NCBI RefSeq assembly: GCF_000307855.1
Contig: NZ_AJLR01000044.1
Span: forward strand, 62,001 to 126,000
From: Schinkia azotoformans LMG 9581
Lineage (GTDB): Bacteria; Bacillota; Bacilli; Bacillales; Bacillaceae_J
Direction: 5' to 3'
Length of the DNA stretch: 64,000 bases
Shown here: positions 6,538-14,695 of the stretch, one piece after another
How positions within the stretch are numbered: position 1 is the stretch's first letter
Layout: each line of letters starts with the position of its first letter
Program-made: the position numbers and the translations under genes
Notes under the pieces: generated by a model
Databases searched by the model: none
The model's input: the letters and a program-made list of their open reading frames with translations, nothing else
Told to the model about the DNA's origin: nothing

Positions 6538-8700
6538 TTGTCTAGGCCCTCTTTTAGGGGACTCCACACCTAGTTCTGTTAATTGAGCTTGTGCTTCCTC
6601 TCTTGTAATGCTACCAGCTCTTTCTTGATCCATAATTGATCTTACTTTTTCCATCGTTGCTTCATCCAAATCCTTAAATATATCACCCGGGTTGTCTCCT
6701 GATCCGCCTGGTCGATTTTGACCTCCACCTGGATTGAATCCTCCAGGCCCATGACTGCTGGCAGTTGTTATCCCTGTTTCATTTAGCCAAGTGACAGAGT
6801 CTGAAATGGTAAAGTCTACAACCTTTGTTCCACCTTGATAATCACCATCGCTATACAGTCCATTAATATCTTTTCCAGTTGAAGCCCCACCGGTGAATAG
6901 CGTGTAGGAAGAGCCTTTTTCTAGTTTGGGTGAACTAATAAAAACAGATTGATAGTCTTTTTCAGGTGCGAACGTTACGATTGACTCCCCTTTACTGTCC
7001 TCCAAATGAACAAGCGCCCCTGCTTTCTGTGTTTCAGGATAGGTCATTAATAAAGAGTATTGTGATGACTCCTCGGAAACTGCTTGAGCCATCCCTGAGC
7101 TTCCAACTGCAATCAAAAATCCACCACTCATATCAAAACTGTTGTCATAATCAAGAGGTCCGTTTCCATTAGATGTCGGTCCGTTTACAATAACTGTTCC
7201 ACCTGTCATAGCTATTGATCCATTTGAATCAAGTCCATCACCATTTGCGTTAACTGTGATATATCCACCGTTGATTGTAAGCTTGTTTTCCTCTGAAGCA
7301 GTTTTTGTTTCATTATTCGAGCTAGCTTTTGATGCATTCTCGTTGTTCGCTTCACCAACAGGCCCTCTTGTCCCTTCAATCTGTGGAGGCACATCAAATC
7401 CTGAACCATCATTACCACCGCCAATGTTAATTCCATCATCACTGGCTGTTACATGAATTTCACCATCATTAACCGTGATGAGCTGGCTTTCTATCCCTTC
7501 ATAGCTTTTTGTAATTGTTATTTTTCCACCAGTTGTTACAATCGATGAATCCGCATGAATACCATCATCACCGGTTGCTATCATAAAGTCACCATTTCCT
7601 ATCTCAATGCTATCATTACTATGCACACCATCATCTAGAGAATCTATGGTAAAGGACCCACCCCCTACAGCAATTGCCGTACCTGCTTTTAAACCTTTTG
7701 CACTTTCTGAATCAGTATCCTCCGTGCTAACAGGCACAGCACTGCCGCCCCATGGCCCCCTCGCTTTTTCTTCAGAATTATTTATCACTTCTGGGCTTCC
7801 ACCGCCGCTCTTAATTTTGTAAGAACCATCCGCAATCCATAATGATGTTTCCGCCTGTATGCCATCATTACCTGATGCTATGTCAAATGTACCTCCTTCA
7901 AGCGCAACTATTCCTTTAGAAGCATCTTTATCATTCGTGGACTTTATTCCATCGCCACCTGCTTCAATCACTATATTCCCTTCTTTGACGGCAAGTAAAT
8001 CACGGCCCATTAACCCATCATCGACAGCTTTTATGTGAAGGTCACCGCCTGTAATTTTCAAATCATCCTTGCTGGCAATTCCATTATTATAGTTTCCTTG
8101 GACAATTAACTTTCCTGTACCATTAATAGTAAGATCATCCTTACTAAACAGTGCTGCATTAGGCTCAGCCTCTGATGAGTCATCGAAAACATATTGTTGT
8201 CCATCCGAAAGATAATTTTCTGTGCCTTCCGGTAAAGAGATCACTGTTTTTTCAGCCTTGGCTACATAAATGGCTGAACTATTGCTACAGTTAATCTTTG
8301 CCCCATTTAATACGAGCCGAACTGGACTTTTATCTTCGGCATCAATCACAATTTGCCCATCCAGCAATTCACCGCTTATCACATAAGTGCCGCCTGTTTT
8401 TATTGTAAGTCTATTATTATCATAAATCACAGGTGTTGCTGAATCGTAACTAACATCAGTCCCATTCAATTTAACTAGAATGGGATTTTCGTTTTCCCAA
8501 TCATTGTAAAAGTCGCCTTTATCATACTTTACCTTTTCACTAATTAAAGCACTAACGTTTACAACGCTAACACTAGAACTCCCATTTTCAGTTTGAGCAC
8601 CTTCAACTGCCTCTGAATCTAAATTGTTACTGCAAGCAAACAAGAGTGACGTACTCACTAAAATTGCTGCAGCTTTAAAATATTTTGTTTTCTTAGTCAT
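6535..8700 (-). CDS. Carbohydrate-binding-domain lipoprotein with beta-helix repeats (DUF4353-like)
   Basis: The 721-residue surface lipoprotein has a signal peptide with lipobox LLFAC (Cys about 23). Most of the chain is a series of repeated GGxxxIxxxDDGIxS/xDDGIHA units (about residues 190-500, such as AVDDGLMG, AGGDGIKST, SGNDGIQAE, SLDDGVHSN and ATGDDGIHADS), which predicts a right-handed beta-helix of the kind annotated as carbohydrate-binding domain-containing protein. The C-terminus has a Gly/Pro-rich linker followed by a short helical segment, DEATMEKVRSIMDQERAG, like EF-hand-adjacent helices. The family is often found near CotH, VTC-type polyphosphate polymerase and DUF4956 genes, as here. 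AAAAGGAG precedes the ATG. Ligand unknown; a role in an extracellular polymer or cell surface is inferred. Confidence 0.85.
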   Translation of the reverse strand: MTKKTKYFKAAAILVSTSLLFACSNNLDSEAVEGAQTENGSSSVSVVNVSALISEKVKYDKGDFYNDWENENPILVKLNGTDVSYDSATPVIYDNNRLTIKTGGTYVISGELLDGQIVIDAEDKSPVRLVLNGAKINCSNSSAIYVAKAEKTVISLPEGTENYLSDGQQYVFDDSSEAEPNAALFSKDDLTINGTGKLIVQGNYNNGIASKDDLKITGGDLHIKAVDDGLMGRDLLAVKEGNIVIEAGGDGIKSTNDKDASKGIVALEGGTFDIASGNDGIQAETSLWIADGSYKIKSGGGSPEVINNSEEKARGPWGGSAVPVSTEDTDSESAKGLKAGTAIAVGGGSFTIDSLDDGVHSNDSIEIGNGDFMIATGDDGIHADSSIVTTGGKITITKSYEGIESQLITVNDGEIHVTASDDGINIGGGNDGSGFDVPPQIEGTRGPVGEANNENASKASSNNETKTASEENKLTINGGYITVNANGDGLDSNGSIAMTGGTVIVNGPTSNGNGPLDYDNSFDMSGGFLIAVGSSGMAQAVSEESSQYSLLMTYPETQKAGALVHLEDSKGESIVTFAPEKDYQSVFISSPKLEKGSSYTLFTGGASTGKDINGLYSDGDYQGGTKVVDFTISDSVTWLNETGITTASSHGPGGFNPGGGQNRPGGSGDNPGDIFKDLDEATMEKVRSIMDQERAGSITREEAQAQLTELGVESPKRGPRQ

Positions 8701-8726
8701 CTTACTGAACTCCTTTTCTTAGTGAA

Positions 8727-9269
8727 TTAAACTTTAAATTGTGAAACTAATTCCTGTAGCCTTCTTGATTGATCCTCCGTATTTACTGTTACAGTTTGGA
8801 TAGAGGTAACGATGTCCTTCGTGGCCACACTGGTTTGTTCTGCACCTTCATAGAGTTGAATTGACATGGTTGAAACCTGTTCAGCCGTCTCATTTACCTG
8901 GGAAATCAAATTCTTCAGGTTTTTCTTCATATAGTTTACTGATTCAGTAAGTTCACCAAACTCGTCCTTTTGCTTGATTTTGATATCATCACCTGTAAAA
9001 TCCCCTTCTGCCATCGCATGAATGGCAATGGAAAATTCATTAATTGATTTCTTAATGAGATGTGAGGTTACAAGGGCTATTGTTAGGCCTAAAATAATCG
9101 TAATATATGTAAAATCATCAATAGAACTCCGAACAGATTCAATGATTTCTTGATTTGAGTCATTCGTAACCGCTATCAAATTAGAATTTACGATAAAATT
9201 ACTTGCAACAAATAGAAAAATTAATAATAAATAACTGAACATTAATTTTTTTCTAATGGTAAACCTCAT
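8727..9269 (-). CDS. Truncated methyl-accepting-chemotaxis-like protein (TM-TM-HAMP)
   Basis: This 180-residue protein has a hydrophobic segment at about 8-27, a very short extracytoplasmic loop, a second segment at about 50-68 and a HAMP region (KKSINEFSIAIHAMAEGDF). Next comes a short coiled coil (VNYMKKNLKNLISQVNETAEQVSTM) that passes directly into a tail SRRLQELVSQFKV, which resembles the extreme C-terminus of full MCPs. Both the ligand domain and the conserved signalling tip are absent, so it cannot dock CheA/CheW in the usual way. The ATG at 9269 is preceded by AAAGGTGG. It precedes the lipoprotein gene by 26 bp and is probably co-transcribed from the 9342-9363 operator region. It may act as a membrane partner of the neighbouring kinase; that is speculation. 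Confidence 0.75.
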   Translation of the reverse strand: MRFTIRKKLMFSYLLLIFLFVASNFIVNSNLIAVTNDSNQEIIESVRSSIDDFTYITIILGLTIALVTSHLIKKSINEFSIAIHAMAEGDFTGDDIKIKQKDEFGELTESVNYMKKNLKNLISQVNETAEQVSTMSIQLYEGAEQTSVATKDIVTSIQTVTVNTEDQSRRLQELVSQFKV

Positions 9270-9341
9270 TGTTTTATCCACCTTTTACTTATAATTTGGG
9301 TTATGTACTTGTTCCACTGCTTGCTTGTTTTACATTAAATT

Positions 9342-9363
9342 ATCAACCTTAACAAAACCTTAA
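9342..9363 (-). promoter_or_regulatory. Tandem 11-bp direct repeat, probable response-regulator operator
   Basis: On the minus strand TTAAGGTTTTG is followed immediately by TTAAGGTTGAT. The TTAAGG-N5-TTAAGG spacing of one helical turn is typical of OmpR/PhoB-family binding sites. The same arrangement occurs upstream of the VTC operon at 11535-11556. A -10-like TTTAATGT follows eight bases after the second hexamer. Confidence 0.6.
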
Positions 9364-9376
9364 AATAGAAAATAAG

Positions 9377-9404
9377 TTGCAATTACGACAAATCGTCCTA
9401 TAAT
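9377..9404 (+). promoter_or_regulatory. Probable sigma-A promoter for the two-component genes
   Basis: TTGCAA and TATAAT are separated by 16 bp, about 50 bp upstream of the response regulator start. Confidence 0.6.
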
Positions 9405-9453
9405 CGAACATATCGAATGATGGATACTTGGAAACTTAGAAGGGGAGCTTGTG

Positions 9454-10140
9454 ATGAAGCTATTAATTATCGAAGATGACAAATTCATCTCTGAAACAAT
9501 AAAGGAAATCACACAAGAATTGTTTGAAACGGAACAAGCTTTTGACGGGGAGGAAGGGTTGTTTTTAGCCGAGCAAAATATTTTTGACGTAATTATCTTG
9601 GATATAATGCTGCCTAGTATGAATGGCTACGATGTATTACAAAACTTAAGGAACAAAAATATTTCGACACCGGTCATAATGCTTACAGCTAAAGGTGGGA
9701 TTGATGATAAAATAAAAGGCTTTAAGGTTGGTGCTGATGATTATTTAGTAAAACCGTTTCACCGCGAAGAGCTGCTACTCCGCTTGGAGGCCATCGTTAG
9801 AAGGGCTGGAGGAGAGTTTAAAGAAAACGTCCTTACCTTCAAAGAATTAAAAATGAACCTTAAAAGTAAAACGGTGCACATTCGAGAAGACCTTATAAAA
9901 TTGAATGGTAAGCAATTTGACCTGCTAGAATACCTTATTAACAATAAAAATACCATTCTTACAAAAGAACAAATATTTGATAGAATCTGGGGATTTGAAT
10001 CAGATACGTCCACAACTGTCGTAGAGGTATACGCGAGTAATTTGCGCAAAAATTTAAAAAGCTGGAGCTATGATCAATATATCAAAACCTTTCGGGGCTT
10101 AGGTTATATGCTTTCAGAAAACGGTGATGAAAATGTCTAG
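9454..10140 (+). CDS. OmpR/PhoB-family response regulator
   Basis: The 228-residue DNA-binding regulator has an N-terminal receiver domain with acidic pocket IIEDD, phospho-acceptor Asp in VIILDIMLPSMNGYD (about residue 51), the Thr in VIMLTAKGG and the Lys in DYLVKPF (about 101). The C-terminal half is a winged helix ending RKNLKSWSYDQYIKTFRGLGYML, typical of OmpR types. I prefer the ATG at 9454 to the GTG at 9451 because AGGGGAG then sits six bases upstream. The sensor kinase overlaps its 3' end. The 11-bp repeats at 9342 and 11535 are its likely targets, giving control of both flanking operons. Confidence 0.93.
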   Translation: MKLLIIEDDKFISETIKEITQELFETEQAFDGEEGLFLAEQNIFDVIILDIMLPSMNGYDVLQNLRNKNISTPVIMLTAKGGIDDKIKGFKVGADDYLVKPFHREELLLRLEAIVRRAGGEFKENVLTFKELKMNLKSKTVHIREDLIKLNGKQFDLLEYLINNKNTILTKEQIFDRIWGFESDTSTTVVEVYASNLRKNLKSWSYDQYIKTFRGLGYMLSENGDENV

Positions 10141-11428
10141 ACGGAGGATTTTTAGAAAACAACAACTAAAATTTATGGTTTTAAACCTAGTTGCTTTTAC
10201 CATTATTTTTTCTATTTTCGGCATTATTATTTTTAGCCAAGTACAAAATACATTATTTTCAAAAACTGACGAAGAACTGATCGGCTTTAAAAATAAGATG
10301 CTTGCCGAAAATCTATTTTGGGAGACAAAACCCCATCCCCCCAATAAAGAATTTGAACGAAACGGTGCTCCTAAAGAAAAACAAAGACCTAATCCTCGGA
10401 TAATTGTATTACATTGGAATAAAGATGGAGAAATCGTGAATCAAGGCGAAATTGGAACATTGCTATACGAAAATTATTTACTAGATTTCAAACTTGATGA
10501 AAAAGTTTTGGATACAATCACAAATATCACCATTAATGAGCAATACCATTTTCGTTATCTTCTCTTTGAAGATAGTAATGATAATGATGATATTGCCTAT
10601 ACACAATTATTAATGAACACGGATGCTGAACAAACCATCATTCATAATTTTGGGAAACTCATTATGATTTGTTCGCTAATTTTTATTATCCTTTCCATTT
10701 CTGCCAGCTACATCTTATCGAAAAAAATGATGCAACCAATTATCGCTGCATGGAATAAACAGGCTGAATTTGTTGAAAATGCATCACACGAATTGCGAAC
10801 GCCATTAACTGTTATCCAAAATAAATTGGAGCTGCTCTTAAGGACACCGCAGGAAAAAATTGCCGATAAGTTTGAAAGCATTGCACTTAGCTTATCAGAA
10901 ACTAGACGCTTATCTAAGCTCACCTCAAATTTATTAACGTTAGCGAGGGCTGATTCAGCGGAAACACAGTTAGTTCTCGAGTCCTTTCAATTTGATGATT
11001 TTGTTCAAAAGGTTAGTGAGCCCTATATAGAAATCGCAGAGTCACAGGATAAACATTTTTGGTTAAGTTTAAACAGTAAAATAAACATAAAGGCAGACAA
11101 AGAACGCTTGCATCAGCTATTAGTTATTTTGCTAGATAATGCCTTAAAATACACAAATGAACATGATAGCATCGGTGTTAAAACCTATATAGAAGATCAA
11201 CAGATTGTTGTTGAAGTAACTGATACTGGTATTGGCATAAAAGAAGAAAATCTCCAAAATATTTTTGAGCGCTTCTATCGAGAAGATAAAGCCCGCTCGA
11301 GAGAAACTGGTGGTGTTGGTTTAGGATTATCCATTGCTCAATGGATTGTTGAAAAACACCATGGAACAATTTCAGTTTTGAAAAATCAACAAAAAGGAAC
11401 AACCTTTATAGTAAAATTCCCAAAGTAG
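10133..11428 (+). CDS. Sensor histidine kinase, membrane-bound
   Basis: About 431 residues. Two hydrophobic segments (about 15-38 and 175-195) enclose an extracytoplasmic sensor region of about 140 residues with no recognised domain. The cytosolic part has the phospho-acceptor H-box ENASHELRTPLTVIQNK, the N-box LLDNALKYTNEHD, and ATP-lid boxes DTGIGI and GGVGLGLSIAQWIV. The gene overlaps the response regulator by a few bases; ATG at 10133 has GGTGA at five bases, while GTG 10124 and ATG 10127 are alternatives. Translational coupling is likely. The stimulus is unknown; the neighbouring lipoprotein and polyphosphate genes suggest a cell-envelope cue. Confidence 0.93.
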   Translation: MSRRRIFRKQQLKFMVLNLVAFTIIFSIFGIIIFSQVQNTLFSKTDEELIGFKNKMLAENLFWETKPHPPNKEFERNGAPKEKQRPNPRIIVLHWNKDGEIVNQGEIGTLLYENYLLDFKLDEKVLDTITNITINEQYHFRYLLFEDSNDNDDIAYTQLLMNTDAEQTIIHNFGKLIMICSLIFIILSISASYILSKKMMQPIIAAWNKQAEFVENASHELRTPLTVIQNKLELLLRTPQEKIADKFESIALSLSETRRLSKLTSNLLTLARADSAETQLVLESFQFDDFVQKVSEPYIEIAESQDKHFWLSLNSKINIKADKERLHQLLVILLDNALKYTNEHDSIGVKTYIEDQQIVVEVTDTGIGIKEENLQNIFERFYREDKARSRETGGVGLGLSIAQWIVEKHHGTISVLKNQQKGTTFIVKFPK

Positions 11429-11456
11429 GGGTCGCAATGCTGCGGCCTCTTTTAAT
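11429..11456 (+). terminator. Intrinsic terminator after the sensor kinase
   Basis: GGTCGCA-ATGC-TGCGGCC forms a 7-bp stem with one G-T pair, followed by TCTTTTAATATT. Confidence 0.75.
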
Positions 11457-11466
11457 ATTGTGCATC

Positions 11467-11528
11467 ATTGTCTAGCTCCAGCGCCTCCAGTTTGTACGGC
11501 GATGAGCAAGGCGCTTCCGCTTTTCCAA
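11467..11528. repeat. Truncated copy of the Bacillus TGTCTAGCTCCAGCGCC repeat
   Basis: The segment starts with TTGTCTAGCTCCAGCGCCTC and ends with AAGGCGCTTCCGCTTTTCC. I recognise the first part as the start of a common dispersed intergenic repeat of Bacillus and relatives. The inner arms GCGCC/GGCGC can pair. The usual long palindromic middle is shortened here. An in-frame 61-codon reading across it is judged spurious. Confidence 0.6.
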
Positions 11529-11534
11529 GTCCTT

Positions 11535-11566
11535 TTAAGGTTTGTTTAAGGTTTGCCCCTAATAAT
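11535..11566 (+). promoter_or_regulatory. TTAAGG direct-repeat operator and -10 element of the VTC operon
   Basis: TTAAGGTTTGT (11535-11545) and TTAAGGTTTGC (11546-11556) are perfect hexamer repeats one helical turn apart, with TAATAAT starting at 11560. No good -35 box is present, as expected for an activator-dependent promoter with an OmpR-type regulator over the -35 region. Confidence 0.6.
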
Positions 11567-11612
11567 GTGAATCAAGGAGTTGATCAACCTGTTAAAAAGG
11601 AGGCTTATCAGC

Positions 11613-12311
11613 ATGAAAACTATGAGTTTAAATGGTGTCCAAGGTCGACATGAATTAAAACATGAGATTACTCAGATGGATTGTTATCTGCTTAGCAGTA
11701 AATTGAAACATGTGATGGAAATCGATCCCCATGCCGATCACGATGGAAAGTATCTGATTCGTAGCGTTTACTTTGATAATTTTGATAATAAAGTTTTAAC
11801 TCAGAAAAAAGAAGGGTATTTTGATCGCGATAAATTTCGCGTAAGGCTTTATGACTATAACACTGGCTTATTAAACTTAGAGAAAAAAAGTAAAAGGAAT
11901 AATCTAACATTCAAGCAAAAATGCCGAATAACAGCGGAAGAGTATGAACAAATCCGTGTTGATAACATCGCATGGATGGAAAATGATTCGAGATCTCTTA
12001 TGAGGGACTTATATGTTCAAATGAGCTTATTTCAACTAAAACCAATAACCGTTGTTGATTATGAAAGAGAAGTTTTTATTTACAAATACGGAAATGTCCG
12101 TATTACTTTTGATAGTTCGATTAAAACAAGCATCCGCAATAATGACGTATTAAACCCTACGATTCCGATGATTGAAACAAATCCGAATATAGTGGTACTG
12201 GAAGTGAAGTATGATGAGTATTTACCAACTGTGATTAAACAATTGCTTCAGGTTGGTGACCGCCAAAAAGGAGCCTATTCAAAATATCAAATTAGCAGAA
12301 TGTATGGGTAA
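11613..12311 (+). CDS. Polyphosphate polymerase (VTC) domain protein
   Basis: This 232-residue cytosolic protein of the VTC/CYTH-like tunnel-fold group has the family signature blocks RHELKHEI near the N-terminus, SVYFDNFDN, FRVRLYDYN, NLEKKSKRNN, VRITFDSSIKTS and VVLEVKYDEYLPTVIKQLL ending in KYQISRMYG. The basic Lys/Arg residues in these strands line the nucleotide/polyphosphate tunnel in known VTC domains. I chose the ATG at 11613 because AAAAAGGAGG lies nine bases upstream; an upstream in-frame ATG at 11580 lies before that site. It is followed 20 bp later by a DUF4956 membrane protein, a pairing seen in many genomes. Enzymatic activity has not been shown for most bacterial members. Confidence 0.85.
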   Translation: MKTMSLNGVQGRHELKHEITQMDCYLLSSKLKHVMEIDPHADHDGKYLIRSVYFDNFDNKVLTQKKEGYFDRDKFRVRLYDYNTGLLNLEKKSKRNNLTFKQKCRITAEEYEQIRVDNIAWMENDSRSLMRDLYVQMSLFQLKPITVVDYEREVFIYKYGNVRITFDSSIKTSIRNNDVLNPTIPMIETNPNIVVLEVKYDEYLPTVIKQLLQVGDRQKGAYSKYQISRMYG

Positions 12312-12331
12312 CTACCAAGGAGGAATAAAGA

Positions 12332-13015
12332 ATGGAACAACTTAATTTTACTGATATATTCAAATCTAGTTTTTTAGAGAAAACAAGCGGTTTTTCAATA
12401 ATCGATTCACTTATCGGGTTATTAACAGCCTTTTTAATTGGATTATTCATTTATTTTGTCTATAAGAAAACCTTCTCAGGTGTCATTTACTCTCACACTT
12501 TTAATATTTCGTTAATTGTGATGTCTATGGCTACCGCTCTAATTATTATGGGAATCTCCTCTAATATTCTGTTATCCCTTGGAATGGTAGGAGCTCTATC
12601 CATTGTTCGTTTTAGGACGCCTATTAAAGATCCTATGGATATCGTTTATATTTTCTGGGCGATTGTTTCCGGCATTTTATGTGGTGCAGGCTTTATTCCA
12701 CTTGTCATTATCGGGTCCATTTTAATCGGCATAGTCCTACTTGTTTTTATTAATCACATTTCTATTCGAAATCCTTATTTGTTAGTGATTAAATATACTG
12801 ACGCTGCTATCGAAAAATCGCTGAGTCATATTATTGCTGAAAATTCAAAGAAACATTGTATTAAATCTAAATCTGTTTTTCCAGGCAATAATTACGAAGT
12901 AACCTATGAAGTTCGAATTAAAGATGAAGAAATGAACTTTATAAATAATATTTCTAATATTGAAGGTGTTTCATCTGCGGTTATGTTAAGTTATGATGGC
13001 AATTTCACTGCTTAA
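12332..13015 (+). CDS. DUF4956 family membrane protein
   Basis: The 227-residue protein has four hydrophobic segments in the first 145 residues and a cytosolic C-terminal domain of about 80 residues. The block SLGMVGALSIVRFRTPIKDPMD at about 84-105 is characteristic of DUF4956 proteins, which regularly accompany VTC-type polyphosphate polymerases. AAGGAGG precedes the ATG by nine bases. The C-terminal domain (ending VSSAVMLSYDGNFTA) has an ACT/MgtC-like alternation of strands and helices. A role in exporting or anchoring the polymer made by its neighbour is a guess based on gene order. Confidence 0.82.
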   Translation: MEQLNFTDIFKSSFLEKTSGFSIIDSLIGLLTAFLIGLFIYFVYKKTFSGVIYSHTFNISLIVMSMATALIIMGISSNILLSLGMVGALSIVRFRTPIKDPMDIVYIFWAIVSGILCGAGFIPLVIIGSILIGIVLLVFINHISIRNPYLLVIKYTDAAIEKSLSHIIAENSKKHCIKSKSVFPGNNYEVTYEVRIKDEEMNFINNISNIEGVSSAVMLSYDGNFTA

Positions 13016-13040
13016 ATAGTTATAAGAAAGGGTCCTGAAA

Positions 13041-13892
13041 ATGAAAAAGAGCAATTACGTTAAGTTTGGTTTAGATATAATTATGGCTGTTATTTTCGTC
13101 TTATTTTTTAACAAAAGAGTATTAGGAGGATTAGCATTTCACGAAATTGCTGGTATTGCAATTGCCGCGACCTTCTTCACTCATGTATTACTCAATTGGA
13201 CATGGGTGAAAAAAGTGACAATGAAATTGTTTGATCGAAATTTACCTTTTAAAACAAAATTAGGCTGCTTTTTAAATGTACTTCTGCTAATTTCAATGGC
13301 CTTTATCATTATCAGTGGTATTTTAGTATCAAAAGTTGTTTTTCCAAACATTGATATCGGAAATGACCGATGGTTTGAAATGTCTCATATCACCATTTCA
13401 TTTTTAGTGCTTATTTTAGTGGCAGTGCACGTTGGCTTGCATTGGAATTGGATTATGAATGTTTTAAAAAAAATCTTTTCAATAAAAGCTCCCATACCCT
13501 TATTTAGTTTATTAGTTAAATTCGCAACTGTCGCATTACTAGTGTTTGGTGGATATCAAATATTCTCATCTAATTTCATCATGCATTTACAAGGGGTTCC
13601 AGGAATATTTGATTCATCTTCTTCACATTTTGAAGGAGAAGAACATTTTGAAAGATTCAACAATTCAGAGGGAGATCAAAAATGGGCTGATCACCAATTC
13701 GATAGGCATCTAGCTCAAGATGGTGAGCGTGGCTTCAAAAGAGGGAATCGTCATTTTGAGAGCGTAAATCCACTTGGTGTTATTGGCACGTATTTTAGCA
13801 TAATGTCGGTATTTATTATTATCACTTATTATCTTGATAAAATTGCAACCAGAAAAAGACGGAGTGCAGTCGATACTGGTGCAAAGCTGTAA
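13041..13892 (+). CDS. DUF4405-type membrane protein with histidine-rich tail
   Basis: The 283-residue protein has about five hydrophobic segments. Conserved histidines lie in membrane helices (FHEIAGIAIAATFFTHVLLNW and FEMSHITISFLVLILVAVHVGLHW), like the haem-ligating helices of cytochrome b561-type or DUF4405 proteins. A hydrophilic loop of about 60 residues rich in His, Glu and Asp (HFEGEEHFERF ... HQFDRHLAQ) precedes a last membrane segment and could face outside and bind metal. It is the third gene of the VTC operon, 25 bp after DUF4956, and is closed by a strong terminator. Haem binding is inferred from the histidine pattern. Confidence 0.75.
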   Translation: MKKSNYVKFGLDIIMAVIFVLFFNKRVLGGLAFHEIAGIAIAATFFTHVLLNWTWVKKVTMKLFDRNLPFKTKLGCFLNVLLLISMAFIIISGILVSKVVFPNIDIGNDRWFEMSHITISFLVLILVAVHVGLHWNWIMNVLKKIFSIKAPIPLFSLLVKFATVALLVFGGYQIFSSNFIMHLQGVPGIFDSSSSHFEGEEHFERFNNSEGDQKWADHQFDRHLAQDGERGFKRGNRHFESVNPLGVIGTYFSIMSVFIIITYYLDKIATRKRRSAVDTGAKL

Positions 13893-13905
13893 TACCGAAG
13901 ACACA

Positions 13906-13937
13906 AAAGCCGAGGAATAAGTTCCTCGGCTTTTAAT
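13906..13937. terminator. Bidirectional terminator
   Basis: AAAAGCCGAGGAA-TAAG-TTCCTCGGCTTTT is a 13-bp perfect stem with A and T runs on both sides. It serves the convergent DUF4405 and lysine-transporter ATPase genes. Confidence 0.93.
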
Positions 13938-13939
13938 CA

Positions 13940-14674
13940 TTATTTTAACGTACGTTTTAAGAATTCCTTTGTCCGCTCATGTTTTGGATTGTTAAAAATT
14001 TGTTCTGGATGTCCTTCTTCGGCAATAACTCCTTTGTCCATAAAGACAACACGGTCAGATACTTCTCGTGCAAACTCCATTTCATGGGTCACAATTAACA
14101 TTGTAAGCCCTAATTCTGCAAGCTCCTTCATAATTTTCAGAACCTCACCAACCATTTCGGGATCCAAAGCAGACGTTGGTTCGTCAAAAAGAATCACGTC
14201 TGGCTCCATCGAAAGGGCTCTGGCAATGGCTACACGTTGTTTTTGTCCACCTGATAATTGCTTAGGTTTGGCATTAACGTATTTATCCATACCAACAACT
14301 TTTAAATACTTCATTGCGATTTTTTCTGCTTCTTCCTTTGAACGACCCAACACCTTGACTTGTCCAACAACACAATTACTTAAAACGTTGTGGTTATTAA
14401 ATAAATTAAATTGTTGGAATACCATACCCAGCTTTTGACGGTAAGTAGGGATATCGTGCTTGTCATCCAAAATATTTTCACCACGATAAATGATTTGGCC
14501 GCCGCTCGGCTTTTCTAATAGATTAACACAACGAAGTAACGTTGATTTACCTGAACCTGAGGAACCGATAATACATACTACTTCACCTTTATTAACTGAA
14601 AAATCGATGTCTTTTAAAACTTCATGGGCTCCAAAGGATTTGCTTAAATGTTGAATATCAATGATCTTTTCCAT
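13940..14674 (-). CDS. Amino acid ABC transporter ATPase (lysine, GlnQ-like)
   Basis: The 244-residue polar-amino-acid ATPase has Walker [10 protein letters not shown] at about 36-44, a Q-loop [10 protein letters not shown], the signature [15 protein letters not shown], Walker [13 protein letters not shown] and VTHEMEFA with the H-loop histidine. It is the last gene of the L-box operon, 21 bp after the permease. Lysine as substrate is inferred from the riboswitch at 16624-16796 rather than from this subunit. Confidence 0.93.
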   Translation of the reverse strand: MEKIIDIQHLSKSFGAHEVLKDIDFSVNKGEVVCIIGSSGSGKSTLLRCVNLLEKPSGGQIIYRGENILDDKHDIPTYRQKLGMVFQQFNLFNNHNVLSNCVVGQVKVLGRSKEEAEKIAMKYLKVVGMDKYVNAKPKQLSGGQKQRVAIARALSMEPDVILFDEPTSALDPEMVGEVLKIMKELAELGLTMLIVTHEMEFAREVSDRVVFMDKGVIAEEGHPEQIFNNPKHERTKEFLKRTLK

Positions 14675-14695
14675 CTTTTCTCCTCCTTTGCCAGC

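Noticed and set aside
11468-11653. 61-codon rightward frame
   Set aside because: It consists of a dispersed repeat and the operator/leader of the VTC operon.
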